Shown here piece after piece: positions 14,301 to 24,324 of a stretch of DNA of 64,000 nt (its first letter is position 1; each line of letters starts with the position of its first letter). The position numbers and the translations under genes were made by a program. The notes beneath the pieces were generated by a model. The model was not told the DNA's origin. It saw only the letters and a list, made by a program, of their open reading frames with translations, and did not search any database. This DNA is from Colias croceus (taxonomy: Eukaryota > Arthropoda > Insecta > Lepidoptera > Pieridae), in contig NC_059541.1 of the NCBI RefSeq assembly GCF_905220415.1, forward strand, positions 8,258,501-8,322,500, in the 5' to 3' direction.

Positions 14301-17300
14301 TGATATGCCAGAAAGTTTCAATGCCCTTTTAACTCGTCGGTATAGGTTGGTATACCCAAATCAAAATAACACGTTACCTCGTTCGGCTTGACATGTGACG
14401 CGTCGTATTAATGGTCTGTATAAAGCCTCTGATCTTGATTATTACAATTCAATACACACCATTTAATCCGAATATATTAGTTGTGCTCATGGCAACATCG
14501 TTTATAATAATATGAATTTGTAAGGGTTGTCACACTAAGCATATTTTACTTGCTTGCTTATGTAGCGGAACAATATAATCACACCTAGATATGTTTTAAG
14601 AGTAATTTATCTAAGTTCTTGTTTTTAAACATAAAATTGGATATATGGTAGAGAGAAGAAGATAATAAATATTTTCTTACTTTAAAGCGAAACTTTCATC
14701 AAATCGTGTTTCCTAATAAGTCATTCCAAAAAGCATTAAATATACCTAAATAAATATCTGAGTACTTCCAATAAACAGTAAAGATATATATTTTGAAATA
14801 AACCATAAACCATTTGGTGTCTATAATAAATACCCTCTGGATAAAGATTATAATATTTACACTGACAAAATTTTCATATTTTTCCCGGGAAAATATATGC
14901 GGGTGTGAGTTTCTATTCCTTGGCTTAAAATTGATGGTCATGAACATTCTAAAGATGCTGTCTATCTGTGACTACACTCGCTTTAAAATGTTCAAACATT
15001 GGGTTCAATAATATTATGAATAAATCCCGCTTACAATTCTTTCAAGTCATACTTCTACACAAAATTAAAAATAAAATAAAATAGGTTATTGTAATCTGCA
15101 TTTAATTAAGGTACGTCCATTCAAATTCTGCCAATAAACTCAATACAAAGTATATAATGCAATATGTATTTGTTTATAGGAGTGAAGCTTTCGCAACGAC
15201 GCTTTCAGCTTTATACGGAAAGCTCCTGGTTGTGATGGGAATTGCATTTCCTATGGCTGAAGTTATTTCTACATACATTCCACCATCGTTTTATGAGGTA
15301 ACATCAGCATTATAAATTGATAATTTTATGTAAGTTCAGTAACAAAGTTGCATCTATAAATTTCACATACGATGTTGTTCAAAAATACACGAGTCGTATG
15401 TTCAAAGCTTTGTGAAACGCAAATTGCAATTGAAAACTGGACTTACATCAAAGAGTATATTCATGAGCACTTAGATCTATTTGAATATATGAACAAAATA
15501 TGTAGTATATTTACTTTATAATTACTATTTTATGCATATATTATATTTTGCAGGGTTTTTATTTATACCTTTATATTGGAAGCATGGTATTTCTTCTCTA
15601 CATGTACGCGGCGTTGGTTCGAGATAGATCGCGTTCAGCAGCTGATACTACAGTTATGGCAAGTGAGTATTTTGCGAATAAAAATATCCATCCTGAGTTA
15701 ATACATATGAACTAAAATAAGGATTTGTGATTATCGGAATTTAATAAAAAAAAATGTAATCAGAATAGGTTCGATGTGAAAATAGTAGTAGTAGTAGACA
15801 GGCATACTTAGACGATTTTTGAGGTAGTATCTATTTCACAGGTAAACTGTGATAGTATTCTCAGTGAACTAATGGTATTTCATATTTATTCATCTAATCT
15901 GATATATTTTCTGTTCTGATAAGATATATTATCTTCTTTTGGTTAAAGAACAATTTCCTCATCAATTTACTTTTAAGCAATTATATAACCGCTTGAAACT
16001 TATTATTAAATTCATTATTCGACGAGGGTCGAGCTTCAATTAAAGTTTACTCAAGTCCTCGTCTCGATTTTAAGTAAATTTTCTTGCGACGTGTACCTGT
16101 GTAGATGCTATGCAGTAAATATGGCTTCCTAACTAAGTTTGTAGAGGCAGGGTGTTTTTGAATTATATTCCTTAAGATATTGCGGTCTTGTTGCCGCTCT
16201 GAAATTTCTCGAAGCCAACTAACTTTGTCAGCATAAACCCAATATTTTTGTAGTGTACGCGTAGGATATTGTGTTTGAAATCCATTTTGTATCATGCAGT
16301 TTCATAAATTTATTCCTTGTACCTTTTAAAAGTTGCGGTAGCCATTAATTGCACATTTTTCCGGCTATTAAATATTTTTATGAAACCATAATATAAATTT
16401 TAGTGTACAAGCAGCAAATTAAAGTAAACTTTCATATTTTGTCACCATTGTCCTAATAAAAAATAAACCATATATTTTAATAACCACATTGTGTATTTCT
16501 CATACAACTTTTAAAGACGACATAGTTAACCATTTTTTAATTTCCAAACAGAATCAGACAGTTCATCCCAATCGGAGTCCGATTCTTGTTCTTCCCGTAC
16601 TGAACGCAGTACAGCCACCACGCACGTACAACCGCAACTATTGGCCAAGCGACTGTCTCTTGGCTTCGCCTTAACGTCCAGAACACACCACTATGGGAGC
16701 TTCTACTTGAGGATGGGGGCTGTTGGTGAGTGACTAACCATCTTACTATACGATATACATTATACATACATTTTACTTACAACAGAATCAGACAGTTCAT
16801 CCCAATCGGAGTCCGATTTACGTCCAGAGCACACCACTATGGGAACTTTTACTTGAGGATGGGTGCTATTTGTGATTTATAAATGTATTTTTTCCAAAGT
16901 GTTGTGTCTATTCATAGCATCGTGGTTTTATTTTCATAGTATTTTATCTTTTTTTAATTGGATTTACTTAAGAATTATTTTTCTCATGTTCGATTACAAC
17001 AATTTCCAAAATGCGTAACAAGTTGCGTTTCGAAATAAATATACATATGTTTATACATATTATATACATTATCCTTATTTGCCGACTTGACGTAAAGCAA
17101 TGGGTTCAAATGGAAGTAAGTATTAAACATAGTAACTATTTCGTAAACTGAGGACTGTGGTTACCCTTAAAGTTGAGTACAAAAACTTTTCGTAGTAGTT
17201 TACATTATGGTATGTATGAAAGGGTTGTATTTGTTTTGACTGGTTTCACAGGTTCTATAGTTTCTAACTGTGATTAAATTAGGGATAACATGTTGGTATA

Positions 17301-20300
17301 AAAAATAACACTTTAAGCAAAAAGCTCTATTGCCTTAAACTTATTGATAAGGTTCACCATCTAAGAATTCCGAATCTAAATTTTAATTTTGCAAATTTAT
17401 ACGTAGACGCTGTTTCTTATAATTTAATAAACCTCCGAATTTGATATTAACACATTAAATATGTTCTAATGTTAAGATTGACAAAATATTTAATCTTAAA
17501 ACTTTTTCATAGACAACGTTAATGATTTGAAAATATTTCAGAAACACTTTCTAGAATAATTTACTAAATCTCTTTTAAAACTCTAAGAAGTCCTTTCTCT
17601 ATGTGGAATGGTTACTTTTATTTTCTACTTAGATTTATCTTCTCAGACGAGTAGACAATCAATCTTCTCTGTCTGTACATTTTTAAATTACGTTTTAATT
17701 TATTATTTAAACCGAAATTCTCAGTGCAAGGGATAAATCGTGGAAGGTAAAATGTTACTCATGAATAATTTGAATTTTACAACCGTTTATTTTTTAATCA
17801 AGCTTTCTTTATGGATCTAATAGCTACTCCTCTGATAATAATATTATATTAATACATATAAGATTGTCATTATACATATAAGACCAATAAAAATCTGCGT
17901 GAATGAACAAATTATCTCTTCGAATAACTTTTTCCTTTACATCATCATACATAATGCTTTATTGTGGCAACTTCTATTCGAGAGATTTATGAAGTAGAAA
18001 CTTGTTTACTTTATAAATAGGTTTATATCACGCGAAATGAAAAGACGCGATGGAACAAAAAGACTGCTAGTTTTTGTAAGAAGCTGTACAGAATGAAATA
18101 ACTACAAAATTCATATCTTTGTGAATACAAATTTGCCTCTCCAATCTTCACATTTTGTCTCTCGCTATAAACAAATTCTATTATTGTTTTCGAACAGTGC
18201 TAACAAAGAACGAATAATTTTATCACTTAGCAAGAATAAACATAAAAGTTGAGAACGTCCCAACAATGCCGGGTGAAAATAAAAGTAAGAGTAACTATTT
18301 CGGTCGAGAGGATTGTTAATCTACGCGGACACTCTACAAAGTTTACTTTTTAGTTTATTCTTCCTCGTCGCGTTTGGTCGTTTCGTCTGCAAACAAATTG
18401 CTATTATTTTGGTCTTTGGTTTTTTTTAACTTCAATTAATTTTCTTACGCAGTTGCCTCCATTTAAAGCGACTCTCATAAAACTGTTCTTATTATACGAA
18501 TAATTTAAAATTTATTTATAAAAGTTTTCGCTAGCTCTGTATTTTCTTTTGTATTAAATAGCATTTAAAATCAACGTTTCCTCCAATACTAGGTAACTAA
18601 ATAGGTATTTAATGACTAGGTGATACGAATATTTACATTCTAAGCGCCAACTATATTTCAATTTCTTACCATTAATTGTTCTAGTTTCAGGTAGATGTTT
18701 TCTATTCAGTTATTAACTTGTTTATAATGAAGGTAATAAATATTGGTTTTGTTACTCTTGCTGGGAAATTAATTAATGATTATAATTTTTATTATATGTT
18801 GTTTAAAAGGTTCCCATTTAACATTTCTAGCGTTCGGTATCGGTTCCATGATCTACTCCGGTCTCGAGTTCGGTCAGTACTGGGAGCTGGAGAGGAACAC
18901 CAATTGTCACAACGTGTTGCTCGCCCTTACACCGGCAACACGAATGGCCTTCATCTTTATACAGATGTACTTCATCTTTCTCAATAATGAGGTTTGTATC
19001 AGTTTTACTTTTGTTATATGTGTTTGGTTTATTCGAGATTTTGATTGTATTTGCTATTTTTTTATTTCTTATAGTTCAACTGTATGTGTAATATTATATT
19101 TAAAGGGCAACTAACTGAGCCTATTTGTTACGGTTACACGGCTCTTTGGATGAATTGTAATGGAATTTAGATTCAATAATAACTTAGCTATGCGGGACAA
19201 ATATTTGTATGGGGAACGACTGTTGCAACTTGCGTGATAATTTGAAAGTGCACGCGATCAAAACGGTGGGTGCAATAGTGATGATCATGTGATGATATTT
19301 GATATTTTTCAAATCGAGTGTAGTTAAATAATTATTATGGTTTATATCTAATTTTTCAATCTAAGTGATAAATTTCAAAGCAAGTTTTTTCAGTAAAAGT
19401 TACTTTATCGATAAACGAAATAAAATTTACAGTCACATTAAAATTTTAAGCGTTTATTGATTTTTATCAGTATGTAATTATTAACATAACAATTTCAGAT
19501 GAAAGTGTACAAACACAAGATCGTCGCTCGATTCGGTCTCATGCACATGGTTGGAACAAACCTCAGTGTGTGGCTCAACGTGCTCGTGCAAGAGACGAAG
19601 CACGAGATACTCACTTTTTACGACCCGGAGAATAAAACTATAGGATTGTCGCATAGACTTGGTAAGTGAAGAAATCTTCCTTCCTTCCAACCTTTTCCTC
19701 AAATTTCCCAGTTGTTTCCTTAATGACTATCTAGCCATTCTTTATAATTTATCCATAGAAATTGGTGTGCTGCAGAAGAGAACTCTGTGAAAATCGAATC
19801 ATTCTCCTGTGCCCACTGAAACTTAAAAATATATAGCGTTGGTTTTTTTACATTTCCATACAACACGGGGTACTTAGAATAGCGCAACTAAGTTAGAGTT
19901 AAGTGTACGAAACAAAATTCATTTAGTCTAATTTCAAACAAAAAAAAAATAGCTACTGTATTTAGTAAGAAATAAAGAATTTTTATAATGATTATTATCT
20001 AACTTAAAATCACATTTTATACAATATCTAATGACGTAAACAATCTTTTCAAAAAAAACAGTATTTCAATTTTTTGTAAAACAAATTTGACCTACTGGTC
20101 TATTCAAACTTTGTTCATTATGCAAGAGTTTTTCATCAAAAAATTGGTAACAACACAAACCACAATAATCGTGCACGAACATTTGAAAAGCAAATAACGA
20201 ATGAGTTTTTAAAAGGATAGCTTTTATTCCATACAATGTAAACGTAACATTCTATTTATACTGTGTCAATGTTCAATACCAACGACCTCATAATTCACAA

Positions 20301-23300
20301 TGCCACGTTTTGAAAGAAATGTAGGTACTTACCTATGGGTGCGTGACCCGGTACTATTTAATGGTGTTCATTCGAATGTTATTTCAACCCGTATTTTTGT
20401 AACGCGTGTGGATTTTTCTCAGTTATTTCAATCAACGGCGAATTGGAAATGTGTTTATTTTGTAAAGCGATTTTTGATGAATGTAGAGTTTATACATTTC
20501 TGTTTTTTTTAATCGCAGTACGATAGATATTAATGACACATACATAATTTTCTGACGTTACTATTATTATTTAAATAGGAATCGTTATCGTTATTTAAAT
20601 AGGAATTTATGAAATATTTCCGAAATTTGGATATAATTCATTTTAGGACCTGAAGCTTCATTAAAATTGGTCATATCGATAAATAGGTACCTACTTGAAC
20701 CTAAATGATATTAATGATAACAAAAGTTTATCCAAATAAATTTTAGAAAAAGCTCCGGAAAAAGAGTGTAAAAGCTAATCATTACGATATCATTTGAAAT
20801 GATAAAGTAACTAAATCAATTTTACTATTCCATTCAATCCCATTACAGTTAGCTTCAGCAAGTGATACTCGTTAATTAATAAATGTATAAAATGCCACTG
20901 TTTTATCATTCATGTGGTTGACAGTGAAATAAAGTTAGAGTGGAGTGGAGAGATAAAGCTAATTCCACAGCAGCCGCGAGCACGTGATAATTTCCTTTGA
21001 TCAGTTAATTGAATTAATTAAATAGTGACGGCTGAATGTAGTTACAAAGTCGTTTGCTTGATTTGATTTATCAGTCCGGATGCTGGCTTGATTGTTACAT
21101 TCGACGGTAATCCTGAATTCTATATGGGTGATTTAAAATAAAAATATGAATATATGAATGATGAATTTATGAAAATCCATAGTTTAAATTGGTGGTTTCG
21201 TATTTTGTGTGTTGTAAAGGCATTTTAAATGTACATATATAACTTTTGAAGTTTTATTTTCCAGTATAAATTTTACCCTTGATTTTACCTAATTAAAATG
21301 ACAGAAGTATAAAGTTGAATGAAACTTTCGCGATGATCCCAACAAAGTTCAAATCTAAATTAAAAATTCTTCCGCTTACACAAATCTACTTTATCTGATT
21401 TCTCTTTAAATGTTTAATAACTTAAACGGTTTTTCATTGTAAAAGAAATCGATTATGCTTTATGACTTTATTTGTGTTCTAATATCATATAATTATCTGT
21501 GAGTTACGGTTTCAATTTTTTTTTTGTTTTGCTTTAAATATGTAGATGTATTGTAGATGTTGAATATCACATATTTCCAGGAGAGTTTTTGAAGTAAATA
21601 AATTCGGAAAAGGTAATTTCTCGTCCGGTCACTCGCAAAACAAAAGGGATTTTCGTTTTATCGAAACGAACCTCATTTTTTATGCACGATCCCGACCCGG
21701 AATTTGTTTTACATTTTCACAAATTTGACTTCAGTTTATTTCCCCGAAATTGGTAACTATATACTTGAACTCTTTTACCGACTTCGTATAAAAACGCCGT
21801 CGTACACGTCGGACTGCACTGCATTTTTTAGTTTTTGAATAACATTCTCGATTAGTTTTAGAATTGATAATTTTTAATTGTCATAATTTCCAAAATAAGA
21901 ACTCATCGACACATAAAATTACTACACATATCTACGATAAAGTAACTATCTATTCAAATCGATTTTTTTGAGGTACTGTTTCTTTTCACACTATTAATTA
22001 AGTGCTATACAATTTAATTAAAAGCTCTACATAGAATAAAAAGCTAAAGCATTTCACTCGACCTCGAAATAAATTAAAAAGCCATTCCTTACTTTTTCCG
22101 TACTCCATAGCATTTATCTATAAATATTCCCATTGCCTGGATATTAATTCTTGGAACCCTCGTCAAGTGTTCCCGAAGTTATGTCGATAGCGTTCCAATC
22201 GCGTTTGACCCCGGAAGGATTCTCGACCTAATTTCTAGTGATCAAGCTTGACAGATAATTTCGAGAGTTTGAATTACAGCGTCATTTCGAAATAATTATT
22301 TGATAGCTCGTTGGTTATGCGATATTCGAACATCTGGCAGATACTATTATTTGAGATAATGAATGCTGTTACATTTAATCGTTGTATTAGAATTCTATAT
22401 GAGATATATTTCCTGTTGTTTTATTGTTATTAGTATAAAGTATTTCTCAAATAATATATCATAATCACAAATAGACCAACGATAACACTTTGTCTAGTTA
22501 ATAATGTTAATTATATCTAGTACCTAACTTGTTTAAATTGTATAAAATACGCCAGCAATCAAATTCAATACTCATATTTGTGCATCCCGGACTGTGTTCA
22601 ACATATAAATGTACCTAGAGTATAAATCAATGAAAGCATAATAACAAATTAAATTATTATGGACCGGACAGAGTGTACGAAAGGAAATAAATTTAATTTC
22701 GTAGTCCATTAACTCAGTCACCGTACGAAATATAACTGAGAATAGAGCCATTCGAGTTTTATGGGAATCTATTTTAATCAACGTTCCCGAAAACGAAAAG
22801 ACTTAGATTTGCTGTCTATCTTTTTTTACCTACGTCCTACATTTTTATAGGGCTACATTTGTGAACGTTCTTTTACACGTTTTTCTTATTGTAATAAAAA
22901 ACTTTATTATCTCATTTTATTAAAAAAACTTTATAAAAACCAGAAAAACATGTAAATGAACATGTTGTTTACTGCAATAAATATGTATTCTGTATTTTGA
23001 CCTCTAAATGGAACTTCATTTTATAGTTTAAATTTTGAAATAAAGCACACAATTTACTATTTCCACCTGTAACTAGTGAATTGTGTTCATTTCAAAATGT
23101 AAACTATAGCCTAACCATAGAAGTGAAACTTCTTTAGCTTCGTTAAGAGTCAAAATTTCAAGGGCGCGTCAAGGCAATACCGTCACGTCATGGAAGGCGA
23201 CGATTTTGGCATCAATGAATCAAAGAAGTTTCACATCTGACACCTGTGCTCTGCGCACACGCTCTTTTTTTAAGTTACCATTTCCCATAAACTAATCTAT

Positions 23301-24324
23301 ATTTTTTCCAATTCCAGCGTTCCAGAAGGCCTTTGCATCGCTATCAACAGAAGTGCCCCCCTCCCACCCCGCGGCCGCGCACCTCCGCGTGCCGCGCGGA
23401 CTCAAGGGACCACATCACATATTCGAATGCAGACGTACTAACATCATGGGCTCGTTAGTCCAAGACGCTTCTCCCTTCTTATTCCCTTGCACTATCGAAT
23501 ACTCGCTTATTTGTGCAGCCATTCTGTACGTGATGTGGAAAAACATTTCCAAGTATCCGTCAAAAGATGTCGCAGAAGCGATAGCGAAGGCGAGAATTCT
23601 AGAAGGTCTCGCGTATAAGAAGTCGCCACATTTATATAGTGTTGATTGCGCCAGAGCGCACAAAGGACTGTTTTTCGGCATTTTAGTCCTCGTTCTCACT
23701 ATCATTTCTCTGATTCTATTTTTCGTACTCGTTTCCAAAAAGGATTATGCGACACTAGCAGTTGTAGAAGTTAATTTGTGTGAATTAGCTCTATATGCGA
23801 TGACAACGATAGCCAGTTTGGCGGGAATGGTCTGTGTTCGTAATCTCAAGTACGACGGGAACAGAAACCTTGAATTGGACAATATTCTGCTTGTTGGAGC
23901 ACAAACCGGCATGTTCATTTACGGCACATTCACAATTATCGGTGGACATTTCACCATTGAGAAGAATACGATATTAATCTTGGTTACAGCCCTATCGTCT
24001 CTCATACAGACAACTTGTCAAACAATGTTCATTCTAGACGCAAGTAGAAGATCTGCGAAGACTCCAGAACAATTACGCAAGAAGCCAGGACGGGAAATAG
24101 TGACGTTTCTACTTGTGACAAATTTGGCGATGTGGGCAATAAATACTCTGGAAAAATCTAGGGCGGAATCTCATCCTGTGCAATTGCATTTCTACGGGCT
24201 TTGGGCTTGGACCATAATAACCCACGTGTCCATGCCTTTAGCAATCTTCTATAGATTCCATTCGACTGTCTGTTTGTGTGAAATCTGGAAACGGGCCTAC
24301 AAAATGAAACCAGCGTACATGTAG
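2154..24324 (+). CDS. OtopL: Otopetrin-like proton channel (8-exon gene model, introns included in span)
   Basis: Otopetrins are proton-selective channels of the plasma membrane; in insects members of the family serve acid taste (known for the family). Joining 2154-2371, 5295-5447, 15180-15297, 15554-15662, 16552-16725, 18831-18991, 19499-19661 and 23318-24324 gives 2103 nt, a 700-residue protein with no internal stop. Every intron is GT-AG and the codon phase is conserved at each junction. Residues 1-125 are Pro/Ser-rich and probably disordered. About 12 hydrophobic segments follow, near 129-152, 165-187, 258-275, 295-311, 320-345, 419-440, 482-504, 514-537, 555-574, 583-605, 626-643 and 658-681, matching the two six-helix halves of the family. 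Diagnostic stretches are LSALYGKLLVVMGIAFPMAE, GSMIYSGLEFGQYWE and PCTIEYSLICAAILYVMW. The start is uncertain: ATG 2154 is the first Met of the exon in frame, but the frame is open to the splice acceptor, so coding sequence could begin in an earlier exon. I cannot say which of the insect paralogues (a, b or c) this is. Confidence 0.93.
2372..5294. other. Otopetrin intron 1
   Basis: This is a phase-2 intron of 2.9 kb (gtttgt to ttcttcatag). I recognise no repeat family inside it. A run of about 22 A residues lies near 5210-5231, roughly 60 bases before the acceptor; it may be the tail of an old retroposed sequence. Confidence 0.6.
5295..5447 (+). CDS. OtopL: Otopetrin exon 2: Pro-rich N-terminal region
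   Basis: The exon is bounded by catag|G and AGCGC|gtgagt and codes residues 73-123. It contains the Pro/Arg-rich stretch SSPRPPLPPARRPSRP and ends in MHIISA. Phase fits both neighbours: two bases from exon 1 complete its first codon and its last two bases join the first G of exon 3. It continues the Pro-rich style of exon 1, which supports the join. Confidence 0.85.
5705..5903 (+). mobile_element. 5'-truncated LINE 3' end with poly(A)
   Basis: An open stretch ending at a TAG (5824-5826) reads NMLPESVFPDEYNMGVFKRR and ends YLLGKRAPS, the style of the extreme C-terminus of a non-LTR reverse transcriptase ORF2 (a Trp plus LP-x-SVF motif). About 60 bases of 3' UTR and a run of about 18 A residues follow. 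A second copy with nearly the same C-terminus lies in reverse at 28731-28883, which confirms that this is a repeat family. I found no clear target duplication here. Confidence 0.7.
6406..6576 (+). mobile_element. Short non-autonomous Helitron-like element, copy 1 of a tandem pair
   Basis: The unit starts TC after an A and ends CCGCTAG before a T, the A|TC...CTRR|T pattern of Helitrons. It carries a GC-rich segment with a short palindrome (gggcgaagccgggg) near the 3' end. It is followed directly by a second copy of the same family. Confidence 0.55.
6577..6745 (+). mobile_element. Short non-autonomous Helitron-like element, copy 2 of a tandem pair
   Basis: The unit begins TCTTATATATAAAAATGAAT immediately after the CTAG of copy 1 and ends CCGCTAG before a T at 6746. 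It differs from copy 1 by scattered substitutions and a short indel. It has no coding capacity. Confidence 0.55.
6902..6973 (+). pseudogene. Possible fragment of a non-LTR reverse transcriptase
   Basis: The frame starting at 6902 reads SADAVSLGLQLNPNKTLCSL, which resembles the LGL-x-LNP-x-KT motif found after the catalytic block in LINE reverse transcriptases. The resemblance fades on both sides. It is one short match judged by eye, so chance cannot be excluded. Confidence 0.3.
7350..7528 (-). mobile_element. Helitron-like/SINE-like repeat, reverse orientation
   Basis: On the minus strand the unit begins TCTATACTAATATTATAAAG and ends GAGCGGCTAG, the same end signature as the units at 29883 and 43967. 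It contains a (TTTG)n microsatellite (7470-7500 on the plus strand as caaa repeats). It has no coding capacity. Confidence 0.6.
8062..9075. mobile_element. 1-kb foldback (long inverted-repeat) element
   Basis: The sequence TCCAGTCTGT at the left reappears inverted at the right end, and nearly the whole element pairs with itself: arms of roughly 400 bases, with the left arm interrupted by a nested MITE. The arms differ by a small number of substitutions and short indels. The centre lies near 8630-8690. There is no transposase frame. I could not define a clear target duplication (flanks atatag and ttaatag). Confidence 0.75.
8211..8397. mobile_element. Nested palindromic MITE, 187 bp, TTA target duplication (PIF/Harbinger-like)
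   Basis: The element starts GTGCCCTTACGCACTAG and ends with the exact inverse. It is flanked by TTA on both sides (8208-8210 and 8398-8400). The uninterrupted right arm of the host foldback has a single TTA at this place, which proves the insertion and the 3-bp duplication. The interior is an almost perfect palindrome made of CGGTTAACCGCG-type units. A 3-bp TWA duplication is typical of PIF/Harbinger; that assignment is inference. Confidence 0.85.
9351..10442. mobile_element. 1.09-kb TIR element with 8-bp target duplication
   Basis: The terminal inverted repeats are identical for 37 bases, starting GGGTTATTGTAAATTTGCCA, and are flanked by a perfect 8-bp duplication TGACTCTC (9343-9350 and 10443-10450). 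The subterminal regions repeat the motifs GTAAATTTGCCACA and GTTAATTCGTCAC several times in both arms. No transposase frame is present, so it is non-autonomous. An 8-bp duplication fits hAT, P or Merlin; the terminus does not decide among them. Confidence 0.85.
10451..13520. other. Intron 2 interior, nothing recognised
   Basis: AT-rich non-coding sequence with no paired repeat in the window. The somewhat GC-richer part 12300-12711 has short open frames on the minus strand, but none shows a domain or splice context. Confidence 0.4.
13521..14512. mobile_element. Second 1-kb foldback element
   Basis: Left-arm sequence (for example acgatgttgccatgagcaca) returns inverted at the right end, and the pairing continues inward for about 400 bases to a centre near 13990-14040. 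The arms show scattered substitutions and, in the right arm, a 79-bp insertion. The element is unrelated in sequence to the foldback at 8062-9075. No transposase frame or clear target duplication was found. Confidence 0.75.
14191..14269 (-). mobile_element. Retroposed poly(A) tail fragment nested in foldback
   Basis: The uninterrupted left arm of the foldback defines this insertion exactly. On the minus strand it ends in GCTCGTTTGCCTTCCCATAA followed by a run of about 24 A, a 3' end I associate with lepidopteran SINE/LINE tails. GCGATTTT on both sides is a possible short target duplication, ambiguous because it runs into the poly(T). Confidence 0.65.
15180..15297 (+). CDS. OtopL: Otopetrin exon 3: first membrane segment
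   Basis: The exon is bounded by tttatag|G and TATGAG|gtaaca and codes residues 124-163. It contains the family-typical segment LSALYGKLLVVMGIAFPMAE followed by VISTYIPPSFYE. It begins by completing a codon from exon 2 (GC+G, Ala) and ends on a codon boundary. Confidence 0.95.
15554..15662 (+). CDS. OtopL: Otopetrin exon 4: second membrane segment
   Basis: The exon is bounded by attttgcag|G and GGCAA|gtgagt and codes residues 164-199. GFYLYLYIGSMVFLLYMYAA is the second membrane helix; a basic loop, LVRDRSRSAADTTVMA, follows. The first intron base after the exon leaves one base that joins exon 5. The intron between exons 3 and 4 is only 256 bp. Confidence 0.95.
15663..16551. other. Otopetrin intron 4 (889 bp)
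   Basis: Non-coding phase-1 intron. An 82-codon minus-strand frame at 16047-16295 lies within it, but it has no recognisable domain and no splice partner. Confidence 0.6.
16552..16725 (+). CDS. OtopL: Otopetrin exon 5: Ser-rich loop and start of helix 3 region
   Basis: The exon is bounded by ccaaacag|A and GCTGTTG|gtgagt and codes residues 200-257. It opens with an acidic Ser-rich loop (SDSSSQSESDSCSSRTE) and closes with HHYGSFYLRMGAV, which joins exon 6 as RMGAVAFGIGSM, a strongly conserved family stretch. A damaged copy of this exon lies 61 bp downstream. Confidence 0.93.
16786..16871 (+). pseudogene. Decayed tandem duplicate of otopetrin exon 5
   Basis: The copy keeps an acceptor (acttacaacag), the start of the exon (SDSSSQSESD) and its end, but the middle 88 bases are missing. 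The deletion is not a multiple of three, so the frame shifts and meets TGA at 16853-16855. The former donor GGTGAGT reads TGTGATT, which is weak. If spliced in, it would truncate the channel. It could be simple debris of a tandem duplication or a used poison exon. Confidence 0.8.
16872..18830. other. Remainder of otopetrin intron 5
   Basis: AT-rich intron sequence up to acatttctag. I recognise no repeats or RNA genes in it. Confidence 0.5.
18831..18991 (+). CDS. OtopL: Otopetrin exon 6: helices 3 and 4
   Basis: The exon is bounded by atttctag|CG and AATGAG|gtttgt and codes residues 258-311. It contains AFGIGSMIYSGLEFGQYWE, a signature of the family, a loop with a Cys (NTNCHNVLLALTPATR), and the hydrophobic AFIFIQMYFIFLNNE. 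It ends on a codon boundary. Confidence 0.96.
18992..19498. other. Otopetrin intron 6 (507 bp)
   Basis: Phase-0 intron, gtttgt to aatttcag. Nothing else is recognised in it. Confidence 0.6.
19499..19661 (+). CDS. OtopL: Otopetrin exon 7: helix 5 and following loop
   Basis: The exon is bounded by aatttcag|ATG and GACTTG|gtaagt and codes residues 312-365. MKVYKHKIVARFGLMHMVGT and NLSVWLNVLVQETKHEI are typical of otopetrin helix 5 with its Asn and Trp. The Asn-x-Thr in PENKTIGL is a possible glycosylation site if the loop is extracellular. One base carries over to exon 8. Confidence 0.96.
23022..23108. repeat. Imperfect 87-nt hairpin
   Basis: TATAGTTTAAATTTTGAAAT at the left pairs with its inverse at the right with one mismatch. 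The pairing continues inward through a small bulge to a stem of about 30 bp and an 18-nt loop. It directly abuts the MITE at 23123, so it is probably part of a compound small transposon; a pre-miRNA is possible but less likely. Confidence 0.45.
23123..23234. mobile_element. Small MITE with 13-bp inverted ends
   Basis: GTGAAACTTCTTT at the left reappears inverted at the right. The interior, aaatttcaagggcgcgtcaa and the following ggcaataccgtcacgtcatg, is closely related to 61209-61265, so it belongs to a dispersed family. It is non-coding. Confidence 0.6.
23318..24324 (+). CDS. OtopL: Otopetrin exon 8: last seven helices and C-terminus
   Basis: This large terminal exon runs from aattccag|CG to the TAG at 24322-24324 and codes residues 366-700. 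A GC-rich variable linker (PPSHPAAAHLRVPRG) precedes FECRRTNIMGSLVQDASPFL and PCTIEYSLICAAILYVMW. Hydrophobic segments 6-12 follow, including GLFFGILVLVLTIISLILFF and YGLWAWTIITHVSMPLAIFY. The protein ends shortly after helix 12 with a basic tail (WKRAYKMKPAYM). A single exon for this half is a good internal check, because no splicing decision is needed. Confidence 0.97.

Larger units (their letters stand above)
5448..15179. other. Otopetrin intron 2, 9.7 kb, filled with transposable elements
   Basis: This intron separates the disordered N-terminus from the first membrane segment. It holds a LINE tail (5705-5903), two Helitron-like units in tandem (6406-6745), another in reverse (7350-7528), a 1-kb foldback with a nested MITE (8062-9075), a 1.09-kb TIR element (9351-10442) and a second 1-kb foldback with a nested retroposed tail (13521-14512). 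The stretches 10451-13520 and 14513-15179 show nothing I recognise. Confidence 0.7.
19662..23317. other. Otopetrin intron 7 (3.7 kb)
   Basis: Phase-1 intron, gtaagt to aattccag. Most of it is AT-rich without recognisable content. Its last 300 bases hold an imperfect hairpin (23022-23108) and a small MITE (23123-23234), ending about 80 bases before the acceptor. Confidence 0.6.

Noticed and set aside
16047..16295. 82-codon minus-strand frame in intron 4
   Set aside because: No recognisable domain, no signal peptide and no splice partners; it lies inside an intron of the otopetrin gene.
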